A stretch of DNA of 64,000 bases, from positions 399,024 through 463,023 of the forward strand of contig NZ_JBHUIT010000031.1 in NCBI RefSeq assembly GCF_042683045.1, written 5' to 3'. A program made the position numbers and the translations under genes. The notes under the pieces were generated by a model, which was not told the origin of the DNA, did not search any database, and saw only the letters and a list, made by a program, of their open reading frames with translations. The DNA comes from Luteolibacter algae (GTDB lineage Bacteria > Verrucomicrobiota > Verrucomicrobiia > Verrucomicrobiales > Akkermansiaceae). Positions 43,843-52,618 of this stretch are shown one piece after another (position 1 is the stretch's first letter; each line of letters begins with the position of its first letter).

Positions 43843-44669
43843 TATTTCAAGTCCTTGATTTGAATGTGATCCATGTCGTCGAAGCGTTGGTTTTCGCCAC
43901 CCATTCCCCAGCAAAAATTATACGCCTGCGTTCCACATCCCGAATGGATCGACCACATTGGTGAAATGACCGCCTGTTCATTGGCCATGGTTAAGTGGCG
44001 GGTTTCATCGCCGAGTCCCATCAGGTGAAACACTCGGGCGTTATCTTCGAGCCCGAAATACATGTATACCTCGGTGCGGCGCTCATGTGTGTGACAGGGC
44101 ATGGTGTTCCAGACACTGCCTTCTTCCAGGGCTGTGAAACCCATCACCAGTTGGCAGCTCTTGATTCCCTCCTTATGAATGTATTGGTAAATCGTCCGCT
44201 TATTGGCGTCCTTGACGGAGCCGAGATGCAACGCATTGGCATCGGTCTTTTTAGCAAGTGCGGTGGGAAACTCCTTGTGAGCTGGATAACTGATGAAGTA
44301 AAAGCGCGCCGGTGTGCTGACATCGTTACTACTGAAGGTGATGTCCCGACTGCCTCGGCCAACATAAAGGCAATCGAGATTATTCACCACATACTCGACT
44401 CCATCAACTGTCACAATACCCTGACCACCAATGTTCAGGATTCCGATTTCCCTCCGCTGGCAGAAATAGTCTGCCGCGAGTTCTTTGCCAACGATGAGCT
44501 TTAGTGCCGTGGTTGTTGGAACCGCAGCACCAATAATGCCGCGCTCGACCTCACAGTAGAGTAGATTGATCTCGCCGGTTTCAAAAATGTTCACTTGAAA
44601 GGCATCACGCAGCTCCTGCGTGTTCATCCTCCTGTATTCGTTGATTCCGACTGTGTATCTGATGTTCAT
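43842..44669 (-). CDS. kduI: 5-dehydro-4-deoxy-D-glucuronate isomerase
   Basis: KduI isomerises 4-deoxy-L-threo-5-hexosulose uronate, the product of glycuronyl hydrolase action on lyase-made oligosaccharides, into the KduD substrate. The 275-residue cupin protein has the conserved NIFETGEINLLYCEVERGI block, the metal-binding region MPCHTHERRTEVYMYF with two His and a Glu, and SPMWSIHSGCGTQAYNFCWG near the C-terminus. It is full length. The truncated DUF4861 gene precedes it by 24 bases in the same direction. Confident assignment. Confidence 0.95.
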   Translation of the reverse strand: MNIRYTVGINEYRRMNTQELRDAFQVNIFETGEINLLYCEVERGIIGAAVPTTTALKLIVGKELAADYFCQRREIGILNIGGQGIVTVDGVEYVVNNLDCLYVGRGSRDITFSSNDVSTPARFYFISYPAHKEFPTALAKKTDANALHLGSVKDANKRTIYQYIHKEGIKSCQLVMGFTALEEGSVWNTMPCHTHERRTEVYMYFGLEDNARVFHLMGLGDETRHLTMANEQAVISPMWSIHSGCGTQAYNFCWGMGGENQRFDDMDHIQIKDLK

Positions 44670-44693
44670 GCTAAATGCTTCAATTGATTGATT

Positions 44694-45068
44694 TTAAAAA
44701 TTGTTGAGATGAGCGGCCCATTTCTGCATTGATCTGCTTGCACCGGCCTTTTCCCAGTCGTGTCCCGTATGATAAACAATGCGGCCACCGGGATCCGTCT
44801 CCGTGATGAACTGCCCGCAACTGTGGTCAGGCTTGTTTGAGCCGAATCGAACCACTTCGCTAATTTTTGACGGAGCTACTAGCACAGTAGTGGCAACACC
44901 ATGCTCATTGAGTTCACAAGCAAATCCATTTTCCCGCTCCGGGACAAAAGAGGAGTGGGTTTCCGGGTTGATCTCTGCCGACTCAGGAGCAGTTACGCGC
45001 CAGGGCGTAAAGCTGATGCCCACCAGAGCATCAGGGGCAAGGTTTAGAAAGATCGGTTTGTGTAACAT
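44694..45068 (-). CDS. short DUF4861-like protein (C-terminal half only)
   Basis: A 124-residue protein without a signal peptide. VLVAPSKISEVVRFGSNK and IVYHTGHDWEKAGASRS align with ARMEPSRISEIKEVESDE and IDYRAGYGWEKAGEITTRE of the complete DUF4861 gene at 57724, and the C-termini also match (WAAHLNNF, WETYLNEH). So this corresponds to the last third of a DUF4861 protein. GGTGA lies seven bases before its ATG, so it may be translated. It is either a decayed remnant or a stand-alone domain. It is first of the operon with kduI and kduD. Confidence 0.68.
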   Translation of the reverse strand: MLHKPIFLNLAPDALVGISFTPWRVTAPESAEINPETHSSFVPERENGFACELNEHGVATTVLVAPSKISEVVRFGSNKPDHSCGQFITETDPGGRIVYHTGHDWEKAGASRSMQKWAAHLNNF

Positions 45069-45148
45069 GAGATTTCACCGTTTTCCGGAGAACTGATGCG
45101 ACCCTAACTATCGATTCAATATCGTCAAGGAGTAATATCCATATTTGG

Positions 45149-45178
45149 TTGACGTCTGTTCATATATGAACACATAAT
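45149..45178 (+). promoter_or_regulatory. iclR promoter with operator palindrome
   Basis: TTGACG (45149-45154) and CATAAT (45173-45178) are spaced by 18 bases and look like -35 and -10 boxes. The perfect 16-base palindrome TGTTCATATATGAACA (45157-45172) lies exactly between them. It is placed to block transcription and probably also influences the divergent uronate operon. The -10 box ends eight bases before the ATG, with no ribosome-binding site, so the transcript may be leaderless. Confidence 0.7.
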
Positions 45179-45185
45179 ATCTCAC

Positions 45186-45947
45186 ATGAGCAAATACACG
45201 ATCCCTAACTTGAAGAACGCCTGCTTGGCTCTCAAGCTTATGGCTGAGCAGAAATCCGGTATTAGTATCGGGGAGATGGGAGAGCACCTCGGGGTTCCAC
45301 GGACATCGATGCTGCGCATTTTGACCACACTCGAAGATGAGGGTTTTGTGCAGCGTGAGGGGAGGACTTATCAGATCGGGCCAATGATGCTCGGGATGGG
45401 TCTTAAAGCCTTCAAGAAGAGCGATATTCGCGAACTGGCCGGCCCGGTTTTGAATATACTCGCAGTGACTACCGGAGAAACCGCACACCTAGCGCAGCTG
45501 ACGGGCAAGCAGGCTTTAATCGCCCGGGTCTGCGAGAGCCCCAATCCGGTGCGCGCCGCCTCCAAAGAGGGCACGCTCGCAGATATTCATTGTTCGGCGA
45601 CCGGCAAAATCATGCTCGCTTTTGCGGTTTCTGATTTATCTGGGTTCCTTGATGGCGTGCCGTTGGTAAAAAGAACCCCGCATACATCGGTCTCCGTCAA
45701 AGCGCTGGCAAAGGAAATCCGCGAGATCCAAGCTCGTGGGTATTCGATCGATAACGAAGAATATAGCATAGGAGTTCGATGTCTGGCCGCGCCGGTGCGC
45801 AACGCATCGGGTAAGGTAGAAGCCGCCATTGGTATCACGGCGAGCACTGTTAGCTTTCCTCAGGAACGAATCCCTGAAATTGCAGATCGGGTGATCTCTG
45901 CTGCCGAAGATCTTTCTCTAAAACTTGGCGGCAGTGTCGACGCATGA
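45186..45947 (+). CDS. IclR-family transcriptional regulator
   Basis: A 253-residue regulator: an N-terminal winged helix-turn-helix (about 1-70; GISIGEMGEHLGVPRTSMLR then LEDEGFVQREGRTYQIG) and the IclR effector-binding domain (about 80-245; ETAHLAQLTGKQALIARVCE, HCSATGKIMLAF, GYSIDNEEYSIGVRCLAAPV). It is divergent from the DUF4861/kduI/kduD/TRAP operon and, as with KdgR in other bacteria, likely responds to a uronate intermediate such as KDG. The palindrome in the shared intergenic region is the expected operator. Confidence 0.93.
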   Translation: MSKYTIPNLKNACLALKLMAEQKSGISIGEMGEHLGVPRTSMLRILTTLEDEGFVQREGRTYQIGPMMLGMGLKAFKKSDIRELAGPVLNILAVTTGETAHLAQLTGKQALIARVCESPNPVRAASKEGTLADIHCSATGKIMLAFAVSDLSGFLDGVPLVKRTPHTSVSVKALAKEIREIQARGYSIDNEEYSIGVRCLAAPVRNASGKVEAAIGITASTVSFPQERIPEIADRVISAAEDLSLKLGGSVDA

Positions 45948-46163
45948 ACCCGGAGCTTACAGATCTGAGAGGGGACCGATGGCCACTTTTTAATCCCAGC
46001 AAATCCTCATGCTTGGGCCCGGCAGTGCTGATCCCACAGGATGTGGATGCATCCGAATCAGTCGTTGACGATTTTGCTCCAGACGAAGGGCTCCTCTTAT
46101 CCGGCAAGAACGGGAGGGACGACAACATCGCCCCACACCCAGCCGAATTCTTCCAGCGGCCCG

Positions 46164-46973
46164 CTAGTTTTCCGTTGCCAACCCTAGAGTCTCCTTGAGC
46201 ATCGGCATCAGTTCACTAAACCAGACCTCGTATCCCTTTTCGTTGAGGTGCAGCCCGTCTTCATAACATTCGGTGTTTTTCTTTCCCTGTCCGTCGAGAA
46301 AGGGAGAAAAGAGATCAAGATAGCGGACGTCATCTCCCATGCTTTCCGCGAGAGCCGACAGCGTTGCGTTGGCAGGTATGACCAGTTCCTCGTCCTTCTG
46401 GGCGCTGTTCGAGGGAATGACCGAACAGATGATCAGCTTCGAGTCAGGACGCAAGTCCTTCAGGCGCTTGGCTACCGCGCCGATGCCGCCGGCGATCTGT
46501 TCTGCATCATGGGGTGGGAAAAGATTGTTGGTGCCGATCATCAGCACAATCACCTCGGGCTGAATGGCGGGGTTGTCCAGGTTCCCCAATCCGCCGTCTT
46601 CCTTTGCCTTTAGCCGGTAGAGGACATGGTCGGTCCGATCTCCCGGGACACCGAGATTCAAAGCGTAAAACGGGCTGTCTTCACTTCCGAAATTGTCCGC
46701 CCACAAGGATCCGGAATCATCGAGCCACTTCTTGGTGATCGAATCACCGACGAAGACTATCCTGAACTTCTCGGGCGATTTGTCCGCCAGAGCCATCATG
46801 CGCTTGTAGTGGTTGGCGACCCACTGGCTCTTGCCGGTGGTGTCTCGCGGAACCGCGAGTTCCGCTGGATTCTCTTTGCTAAGCACACTTCCGGCCAGCA
46901 GAAGCCCACCGAGTAAAAATGTCATCGCACTGGGTAGTGTCATCGTTTTGCTTCGTATCAAATTAGTTTCCAT
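46164..46973 (-). CDS. secreted SGNH/GDSL hydrolase
   Basis: A 269-residue exported esterase of the GDSL/SGNH type. The signal peptide is MTLPSAMTFLLGGLLLAGSV, starting at either ATG 46973 or 46943. Block I with the nucleophile Ser is VFVGDSITKKWL, block III is MIGTNNLFPPHDA, and the catalytic DxxH is DGLHLNEKGYEVW. The shape resembles platelet-activating-factor acetylhydrolase-like and sialate/carbohydrate O-acetylesterases. In this locus removal of acetyl from the polysaccharide is plausible, but the substrate is not shown. Confidence 0.87.
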   Translation of the reverse strand: METNLIRSKTMTLPSAMTFLLGGLLLAGSVLSKENPAELAVPRDTTGKSQWVANHYKRMMALADKSPEKFRIVFVGDSITKKWLDDSGSLWADNFGSEDSPFYALNLGVPGDRTDHVLYRLKAKEDGGLGNLDNPAIQPEVIVLMIGTNNLFPPHDAEQIAGGIGAVAKRLKDLRPDSKLIICSVIPSNSAQKDEELVIPANATLSALAESMGDDVRYLDLFSPFLDGQGKKNTECYEDGLHLNEKGYEVWFSELMPMLKETLGLATEN

Positions 46974-47355
46974 CGTGGTTCGGGTTCGGCAGTGTTTGTT
47001 GATAATGGAATTGTTCCTGGTGACCGGCCTGCGCCGGGATGCGTGTGGTAGAAGGAGTTTTCATTCTAATGACGGGTCTGGGTTCTGGAATACAAGCGAT
47101 AGGTGTGCAGATGCAGGATGCCTGTAAAGACCCGATGCAGACGGTCCGGACAATGGAGCAGCGAATCAACTGAGACGAGAGGTGCTACTTGGAAGTCCGC
47201 GCCCAGCGCCAAAAAAACCGGTATCGCTTCCAGGTTTGGTCAGCGGACGATCGTTAAAGAGAATAGAGGAAAAGAATACAGAAAAAAGCTCCCGCCGTAG
47301 CCAGCAAGAACCCGATCTGGTTTGCAAACAATCAGGATGCATTCGGAATTCGGAA
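46974..47355. other. intergenic region, nothing recognised
   Basis: No supported gene, tRNA or clear terminator. Only short frames without ribosome-binding sites occur. The part next to 46974 is the probable promoter region of the SGNH hydrolase gene. The stretch near 47200-47340 is A/G-rich. Confidence 0.4.
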
Positions 47356-48114
47356 TTACCGGCGGCGACGGATCACCAGGCCGACGAGGCCGAGACCGAG
47401 CAAGGCGGCTGCGGATGGCTCGGGGACTACGAGACTGACGTCACTGATATATCCGCCGTCGACCCCGGTGACGTCCGAAAAACGAACGCCGATATAGTCG
47501 TAGTCGCTGACGTCTTGGAATCCTGAGGGAAGCAGGCTAAGGTCAATGTCGAAACTATAGGGGGCTGTTGTATCAGCCACGCCGGTAACCGTCTGGGAAC
47601 CTACTCCACCATTAATCCCTGTCGTGGCGCTTCCAGAGATTAGATTTCTTGCACTACCTCCGCCAATTGCGCCGACATTGCTTCCACCGAAATTGATGCC
47701 ATTGAACATCGTGTCGTTTACAGCAGGAGTTTCAGTGCCTAACTTCCAGCCAACCACTTGATACTCCAGTGTAAGATTGTCCGCAGGCGAAGTTCCACCT
47801 GGAGTCCAGCTGAACTTGAATGTCAGGTTGGAGCCCGTTTCAGTAGTCACCGCATTTATTTGGCCCACAGAGTTGCCGCCGGCTCCCCCGAAATCTGTGA
47901 GTCGGTTGTTTACTGTTCTCCAAGCGGCGGTATTGGTTGTGTTTGGTGCCGCACCGCCCTTAGCAACCCAGCCTACGCCCACGTCTCCAAAAGTAATATT
48001 ATTCCCGGTAGTTCCGACTTGTGAAGCGGACATGTCGCCGTTGATGACGAGAGCCGCCTGCGCTCCTAATACGAGCGAAAATGATGTTGTGAATGCTAGT
48101 GCGGTTTTTTTCAT
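47356..48114 (-). CDS. PEP-CTERM sorting-domain protein
   Basis: A 252-residue exported protein with a signal peptide (MKKTALAFTTSFSLVLGAQA) and the C-terminal VPEPSAAALLGLGLVGLVIRRRR, again a PEP motif, membrane span and basic tail for exosortase processing. The middle is a Gly/Thr/Asn-rich beta domain without cysteines, with no recognised catalytic motif. Its position beside the response regulator and between SGNH hydrolase and RbsD-like genes suggests a surface protein expressed with the polysaccharide locus, possibly adhesion; that is inference. Confidence 0.87.
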   Translation of the reverse strand: MKKTALAFTTSFSLVLGAQAALVINGDMSASQVGTTGNNITFGDVGVGWVAKGGAAPNTTNTAAWRTVNNRLTDFGGAGGNSVGQINAVTTETGSNLTFKFSWTPGGTSPADNLTLEYQVVGWKLGTETPAVNDTMFNGINFGGSNVGAIGGGSARNLISGSATTGINGGVGSQTVTGVADTTAPYSFDIDLSLLPSGFQDVSDYDYIGVRFSDVTGVDGGYISDVSLVVPEPSAAALLGLGLVGLVIRRRR

Positions 48115-48358
48115 GGTGGTTATGCTATTTTGAAATTCAAGATGCCAATCTTACACCGGTGCGATTCGAATCGCCTGATCGCATGAAGTGCGGATGCAAC
48201 TTAATTAATCGGCTTTTCCATGACAAGGTAGGGGTGTTGTAGTAGTAACTGTGATTTCTTGTAGCGGGAGGGGGCATTGAGCGCGCGGCAAGATTTGTAT
48301 ATCAAAGGGAAGATATAACCTCTGTTCCGGAGCCCCCCGTGTGACGGCGAGTTCTGCC

Positions 48359-49036
48359 CTATTTTAAAATTCCCCTGCGGAATCCCTGACCAACCGCACC
48401 CGGAATGGTGCTGACGCCAAGTTTGCCATAGATTCGTCGCAAGTAGTAGTCCACCGTGCCGGTGGCAACGTTGAATTTTTGCGCCACTTCCTTCCTCCTC
48501 ATTCCGTCAGCCAAAAGATCGAGAATCTCCACTTCATGATCGGTCAGAACCCCTTCCGCTCCCTTGGCCTGGTAGCTCCTGAGCACATCGAGAAGGTAGG
48601 GGGTGACCGAGCTGCTCAACGGCACGCCGCCACCTTCGATGACCTCTTGGATACTTTGGATAATTTTCTGCGGTGGCTCGTTTTTGAGAAGATAGCCGGC
48701 CGCACCTGCCTCAAGCGCATGGAACACCGATCTGCGGTTGTTGGCACTGGTTAATACAACGATTTGTGTCATCGGGTGAGACAGCTTCAGCTCCCGAATG
48801 CCTTCAAGCCCGTTGGTCCCTGGCAGATCGAGGTCGATCAGAATCACATCGGGCGCCTCACCGTTGCCAGTCAACCGCTTGCGCACCTCCTCGAGATCAT
48901 TGACGACGCAAGCGCAGGTGATCCATTCGTCGAGCTGGATCATCGTAGTCAATTTCTCAAGGTAATCGTCCTCGTATCCGAAAATCCAGACAATAGCGGG
49001 GGATATCCGCTTTCTAGGGCTGGTAGTTGAGGGCAT
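48359..49036 (-). CDS. response regulator, NarL/FixJ-type
   Basis: A 225-residue two-component response regulator. The receiver (about 13-135) has the phospho-acceptor Asp68 in VILIDLDLPG, the Thr/Ser in VVLTSANN and the Lys in YLLKNEPP. The C-terminal LuxR-type helix-turn-helix (about 160-220) reads LTDHEVEILDLLADGMRRKE, then VAQKFNVATGTVDYYLRRIY. No histidine kinase is adjacent, so it is an orphan within the window. The 322-base region to the PEP-CTERM gene includes its 3' side, and 48115-48358 holds no gene. Confidence 0.91.
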   Translation of the reverse strand: MPSTTSPRKRISPAIVWIFGYEDDYLEKLTTMIQLDEWITCACVVNDLEEVRKRLTGNGEAPDVILIDLDLPGTNGLEGIRELKLSHPMTQIVVLTSANNRRSVFHALEAGAAGYLLKNEPPQKIIQSIQEVIEGGGVPLSSSVTPYLLDVLRSYQAKGAEGVLTDHEVEILDLLADGMRRKEVAQKFNVATGTVDYYLRRIYGKLGVSTIPGAVGQGFRRGILK

Positions 49037-49086
49037 AAATCGAGGAAATAATTATCTCGGTTGTCAGGAAATAACTTCAACAAACA

Positions 49087-49629
49087 CTATGGTGTCGGGA
49101 AATTCTTGCGGAGCTCCTGTTCCTTAGCGGCACTCCAGTAACCGCAGTCCAGTTCGATGAACACGGAGGTGTAGGGGATCGTCATGTCCGTCTTGAGCAA
49201 GAGAATGCTGAACATCTTCGCGCCGTCATCGAGTTTTCGAATGATGTCATCGTGCGCCATCACCTTCGGCGCTCGCTCTCCAAAGATGCGCCTCAACTCG
49301 TTACGGTAGGCATCGACACCGCCTGCGTTTTTCTCTGAAACAGAATCCAGTTCGGCATCGAGCATCACCATGGGTCTAACATGCTTGGCTGTATCCACCG
49401 CTTTCAACACCTTCTCCAGCACCTCCACTTGGCCTGCGCCGGTGTAAATAGTTTCGATCCCGGGTGCGCTTTGTTTCGGATAGGCCGCATCAGCGATGAT
49501 AATCCAGTTGCGGTGTCCATATTCGGGCAACCGTTCCTCCAGCACCTGTTCCCAATCTTTGCAAAAAGCGCCGGGGGAAAGGAAGAACGAGAAGACACAG
49601 ATGGCTGCGATGAATAGTGATTTGGGCAT
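49087..49629 (-). CDS. secreted RbsD/FucU-like protein
   Basis: A 180-residue exported protein with a signal peptide (MPKSLFIAAICVFSFFLSPG). The sugar mutarotase motif is modified but visible: LPEYGHRNWIIIADAAYP (34-51), where His39 and Asp47 correspond to the conserved His and Asp of RbsD/FucU, and the late SILLLKTDMTIPYTSVFIEL segment. RbsD/FucU proteins interconvert anomers of sugars and normally have about 140 residues and are cytoplasmic, so secretion is unusual. It lies 57 bases after the tandem-repeat protein, probably one transcript. Confidence 0.77.
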   Translation of the reverse strand: MPKSLFIAAICVFSFFLSPGAFCKDWEQVLEERLPEYGHRNWIIIADAAYPKQSAPGIETIYTGAGQVEVLEKVLKAVDTAKHVRPMVMLDAELDSVSEKNAGGVDAYRNELRRIFGERAPKVMAHDDIIRKLDDGAKMFSILLLKTDMTIPYTSVFIELDCGYWSAAKEQELRKNFPTP

Positions 49630-49686
49630 GATAATTTATCGGGTTAAAAATGGATTCGTGATTTCTCAGGGAACGTTCGCTTTGAA

Positions 49687-50550
49687 TTAAGGGTTCGCCA
49701 TCGTCGGGACGAGCGATGGCTCGTCATACCAGTGCCAGAGGTGGCCGAAAATCTCGGGAGGGCGCTGCGGCGCATTGGCATACTCGCTCCACGTGCCGGT
49801 GGTTCTCGAACTTGCTTTGGTGAAATGGACATGGAGAATGAGGGGTGTGCTGCCGTCCGTATACCAGGATTCCCACGGCCATTGGTCGGCTAGATGCATC
49901 GGGGGTAGCACATAAATGACTGGGGTATCCGCAGCGAGATGGTGGGGTATGACCACCCATCGGCACTGCAGATATCGCCTGCTTCCTTCGGCCGAAAGCG
50001 GGTCGAGCAGGATCTCTTTCGCATCGAATCCCAGAACTTTGGCGGCTTCATGAATGCGTGCCCGATGCAGGAGTTCTTCGAGACTGGAGGGAGGTTCTGC
50101 AAATCGCGGTCCGAGGCCGGGCTCATCGATTCGATACCATTGGGCAACACCTTCGGGCGTCGCGGTTTTGAGAGGATAAAGCACCCAGGATTCGTGAACG
50201 CATTGGCCGTCTTCCCCCTTACGCCAGCGTTCCCAAGGTGTCCACCCGACCTCTTCTTCCGGTGGCAGGGCGCTGATCATGATCCCACCATCGTCGGCGT
50301 GGCCCACCGACCAGCGGTAGCGGTCATACTGGTGCCCCGGATTTCGAGCAAGCGGCAGGATATGGGCATCGACATTCAGCCCGATTTCCTCGGCCGCATC
50401 AAGGACGCCCGCGGTGCTCAGTCTGGCGAGAAATTCGTGATTGATCGTTTGCGTGGAGTCTCCGGCATGGAGCGCTGCTGGCGAAAAACAGACGATGATG
50501 GAGGCGTAAACCGCTCTGAAAATCTTTGGTAGGCGTTGTTGGTTGGTCAT
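49687..50550 (-). CDS. secreted tandem-duplicated protein of unknown function
   Basis: A 287-residue protein with a signal peptide ending near AALHA. It consists of two related halves, about 47-147 and 165-282. Corresponding pieces are AAEEIGLNVDAHILPL (52-67) and AAKVLGFDAKEILLDPL (169-185); ALPP (94) and VLPP (214); WTPWERW (103-109) and QWPWESW (223-229); WYRIDEPGLGP (138-148) and HWYDEPSLVP (273-282). I recognise no family. Many Trp, Tyr and His suggest carbohydrate contacts. It follows the PL8 lyase gene by 19 bases and precedes the RbsD-like gene by 57, thus part of the lyase operon. Confidence 0.8.
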   Translation of the reverse strand: MTNQQRLPKIFRAVYASIIVCFSPAALHAGDSTQTINHEFLARLSTAGVLDAAEEIGLNVDAHILPLARNPGHQYDRYRWSVGHADDGGIMISALPPEEEVGWTPWERWRKGEDGQCVHESWVLYPLKTATPEGVAQWYRIDEPGLGPRFAEPPSSLEELLHRARIHEAAKVLGFDAKEILLDPLSAEGSRRYLQCRWVVIPHHLAADTPVIYVLPPMHLADQWPWESWYTDGSTPLILHVHFTKASSRTTGTWSEYANAPQRPPEIFGHLWHWYDEPSLVPTMANP

Positions 50551-50569
50551 GTGTTAGAGTGTTGTTTAA

Positions 50570-52618
50570 TCATCGTTCTACCGACACCCTTGCGCCTGCA
50601 TTTGCCCCCACGGGAAGTATTACTTCCCAAACCCTTTCATCGACCTTCACCGTCAGGGATTCCAGCTTCTGGGTCGGATCGGCAACGACCAATTGCTTGT
50701 TGTTCAGGCTCAATAAACAGGGCGCATCCACCGCGATCTCGGTTCCGCTGCTCATCGTCAGCTTGCCAGGTTCATAAAAAACCGCCTGCACGCCCATTGT
50801 ATTTTCAACCGCCTGCAGGGATTTCGTATTGCTCAGAATCCTGGCGGGGTGTGTCTTGATGACCTGCGCCATTTCCGACGCTTTGGTTCGAGGGTGGAGC
50901 ACATACGCATAGGACGCTTCCTGCTGCGGAGAGGTGCCGTGATCCATCCACAGGCTGAAGACAGGGCCTTCGGCCGGCCGGTCCGAGTATGCCGGATAGG
51001 AGGTGCGCCAGTTACCCCCCACCACTTCCGATTTCAGGGTTGTAGCGTCTAGCAAATGATAGCCGATGCCATCGTGATGCACCCATGTTCCAGCGCTGAG
51101 ATTATGGGTTCCGCCCGCAAGCTCGCCTGACGAAGTCGTTATCGGTCCCTTTAGCAACGATTGTTGAATCGACGTGTAGATTGGCCCTTTAGTTTCCCCG
51201 CCGATGCCAGTGCCCAGACAAATCACCGTATCCTTTCCAAAGAACCACGCCTTGCGAGCCGTCAGTCCTTCGCGGAGGTAGATCATCGCTGCCATGCAAG
51301 TCTCTCCATCGGTCAAGCCGCCCACGAAATCCGAGCCGCCGTATTCCGTGTCGTAGCCCTTGGGAGTTAGGTTTTTCAGCCCTTGATCGCAAGTGGTGCC
51401 AGGCAAGCGGCGCCAGTCCCACAGCGGCGCGATGTCCTCGTATTCCTTGCCGTGTTGATAGAGCAACATCACCCCGTCGCCATTGTGCAGCCCCTGAATG
51501 TTTTCCTGAATGGCAACTTCGGTGCCCACCACACGGGTCGAAGACATCTTGACCGAGGCATACCAATCGGGTCGGCGATGCACGGCGAAATCGGATCGCC
51601 AGAAGAACTTGTGACCAAGCAGTTGACTGGGTTCCTCCAGCAGAGCCTCATAGCCGGCCTGATATTCCGGATCAATTTGGATCATGCGTGCAATCTGCGA
51701 GCGAATGTCCACATAGTTCCCGCGTGGATTGCCCACACTTTCCGAAGAATATTGCCGTCCACACGCACTGAAATCCATTAGGCCTCTCCACAGAGTCCAA
51801 GCGGGGCCCTGCGTCAGGTAATTTCGCAAAATCAACCGCTTCTCTTCAGATATCGCATAATCGGTGCCCCGCAGCACACATCCCCACTGCACCATGCAGC
51901 CACCAAAAGAGCGGCCGTAGTTCCCGAACTGCAACTGAGGACCATGCTGATGGAAGCTCCAGTCCGGCTGAATCCCTTCACCCGTGGACACTACTAGCTC
52001 CGACCAGATCGCGTCGCTGGCTGCTTTCATCACGGCGGCATCATCGGTCAATAGTCCCAATAAAAACCAGTTTCCAGCGATCCACACCTTGTTCTGTCCG
52101 GTGCCGCTGCCCAGTTTATGCAATCGGCTCAACGGGCCTTCGCGCGCCTCCTGCAACATGGGTCCCGGAAGCTCGTCTCCCAATAGAACAAAGGTCGCGA
52201 GCAGGTTCTCGGGAACGCCAATGGATCGATGCCACCAGTTCGAATTATTATAGTTTTTCTCCACCCAGTGCGACAGGCCCGCTAAGAGCGCTGCCTGCAT
52301 CTTCGGATCCTCGTGGTAGGCGGAATGGGGATTCACATAAGCCGCGGCCATTTTCAGGAGCCTTATCAAGTGATCCAGGGTCTCCCAGCTTCCAGTCCGC
52401 TGACTGGTGTAGTCAACATCCGCCCAGGTTCCATCATCTCGCTGGGATTCCAGATAGCCTTTGACCACGACAGGATCCGGTGGATTCTGAATATGGTATT
52501 CGATAAATTGCCGGCGCATTCGCGAGGAGTCCGTTTCGGCGCCTATTGTCTCCTGGATACTGCCAAGGCAGCATAGTAAAAGGATCGCCAATCCTGCTAG
52601 TCGTGAGGTCGTATTCAT
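50570..52618 (-). CDS. polysaccharide lyase family 8
   Basis: A 682-residue secreted lyase of the chondroitin AC/hyaluronate/xanthan lyase family, cutting beta-1,4 bonds next to a uronic acid and leaving an unsaturated uronate. After the signal peptide follows the alpha-toroid: NWWHRSIGVPE (127-137), then the catalytic region TGQN (Asn176), HQHG (His225), Tyr234 and Arg288 in SACGRQ. The three last numbers agree with His225, Tyr234 and Arg288 of Flavobacterium chondroitinase AC. The beta domain contains FFWRSDFAVHRRPDWYASVK and APLWDWRRLPGTT. It overlaps the sulfatase gene by four bases. Specificity for chondroitin versus hyaluronan is not decided. Confidence 0.92.
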   Translation of the reverse strand: MNTTSRLAGLAILLLCCLGSIQETIGAETDSSRMRRQFIEYHIQNPPDPVVVKGYLESQRDDGTWADVDYTSQRTGSWETLDHLIRLLKMAAAYVNPHSAYHEDPKMQAALLAGLSHWVEKNYNNSNWWHRSIGVPENLLATFVLLGDELPGPMLQEAREGPLSRLHKLGSGTGQNKVWIAGNWFLLGLLTDDAAVMKAASDAIWSELVVSTGEGIQPDWSFHQHGPQLQFGNYGRSFGGCMVQWGCVLRGTDYAISEEKRLILRNYLTQGPAWTLWRGLMDFSACGRQYSSESVGNPRGNYVDIRSQIARMIQIDPEYQAGYEALLEEPSQLLGHKFFWRSDFAVHRRPDWYASVKMSSTRVVGTEVAIQENIQGLHNGDGVMLLYQHGKEYEDIAPLWDWRRLPGTTCDQGLKNLTPKGYDTEYGGSDFVGGLTDGETCMAAMIYLREGLTARKAWFFGKDTVICLGTGIGGETKGPIYTSIQQSLLKGPITTSSGELAGGTHNLSAGTWVHHDGIGYHLLDATTLKSEVVGGNWRTSYPAYSDRPAEGPVFSLWMDHGTSPQQEASYAYVLHPRTKASEMAQVIKTHPARILSNTKSLQAVENTMGVQAVFYEPGKLTMSSGTEIAVDAPCLLSLNNKQLVVADPTQKLESLTVKVDERVWEVILPVGANAGARVSVER

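Noticed and set aside
45850..46198. Overlapping frames of 84 (plus) and 92 (minus) codons between iclR and the SGNH gene
   Set aside because: No ribosome-binding sites or recognisable family on either strand; the plus frame overlaps the iclR stop as ATGA but has an unlikely composition.
38124..48240. Shared 11-mer TAGGGGTGTTG near 38125 and 48228
   Set aside because: An 11-base match is expected by chance many times in a window of this size.
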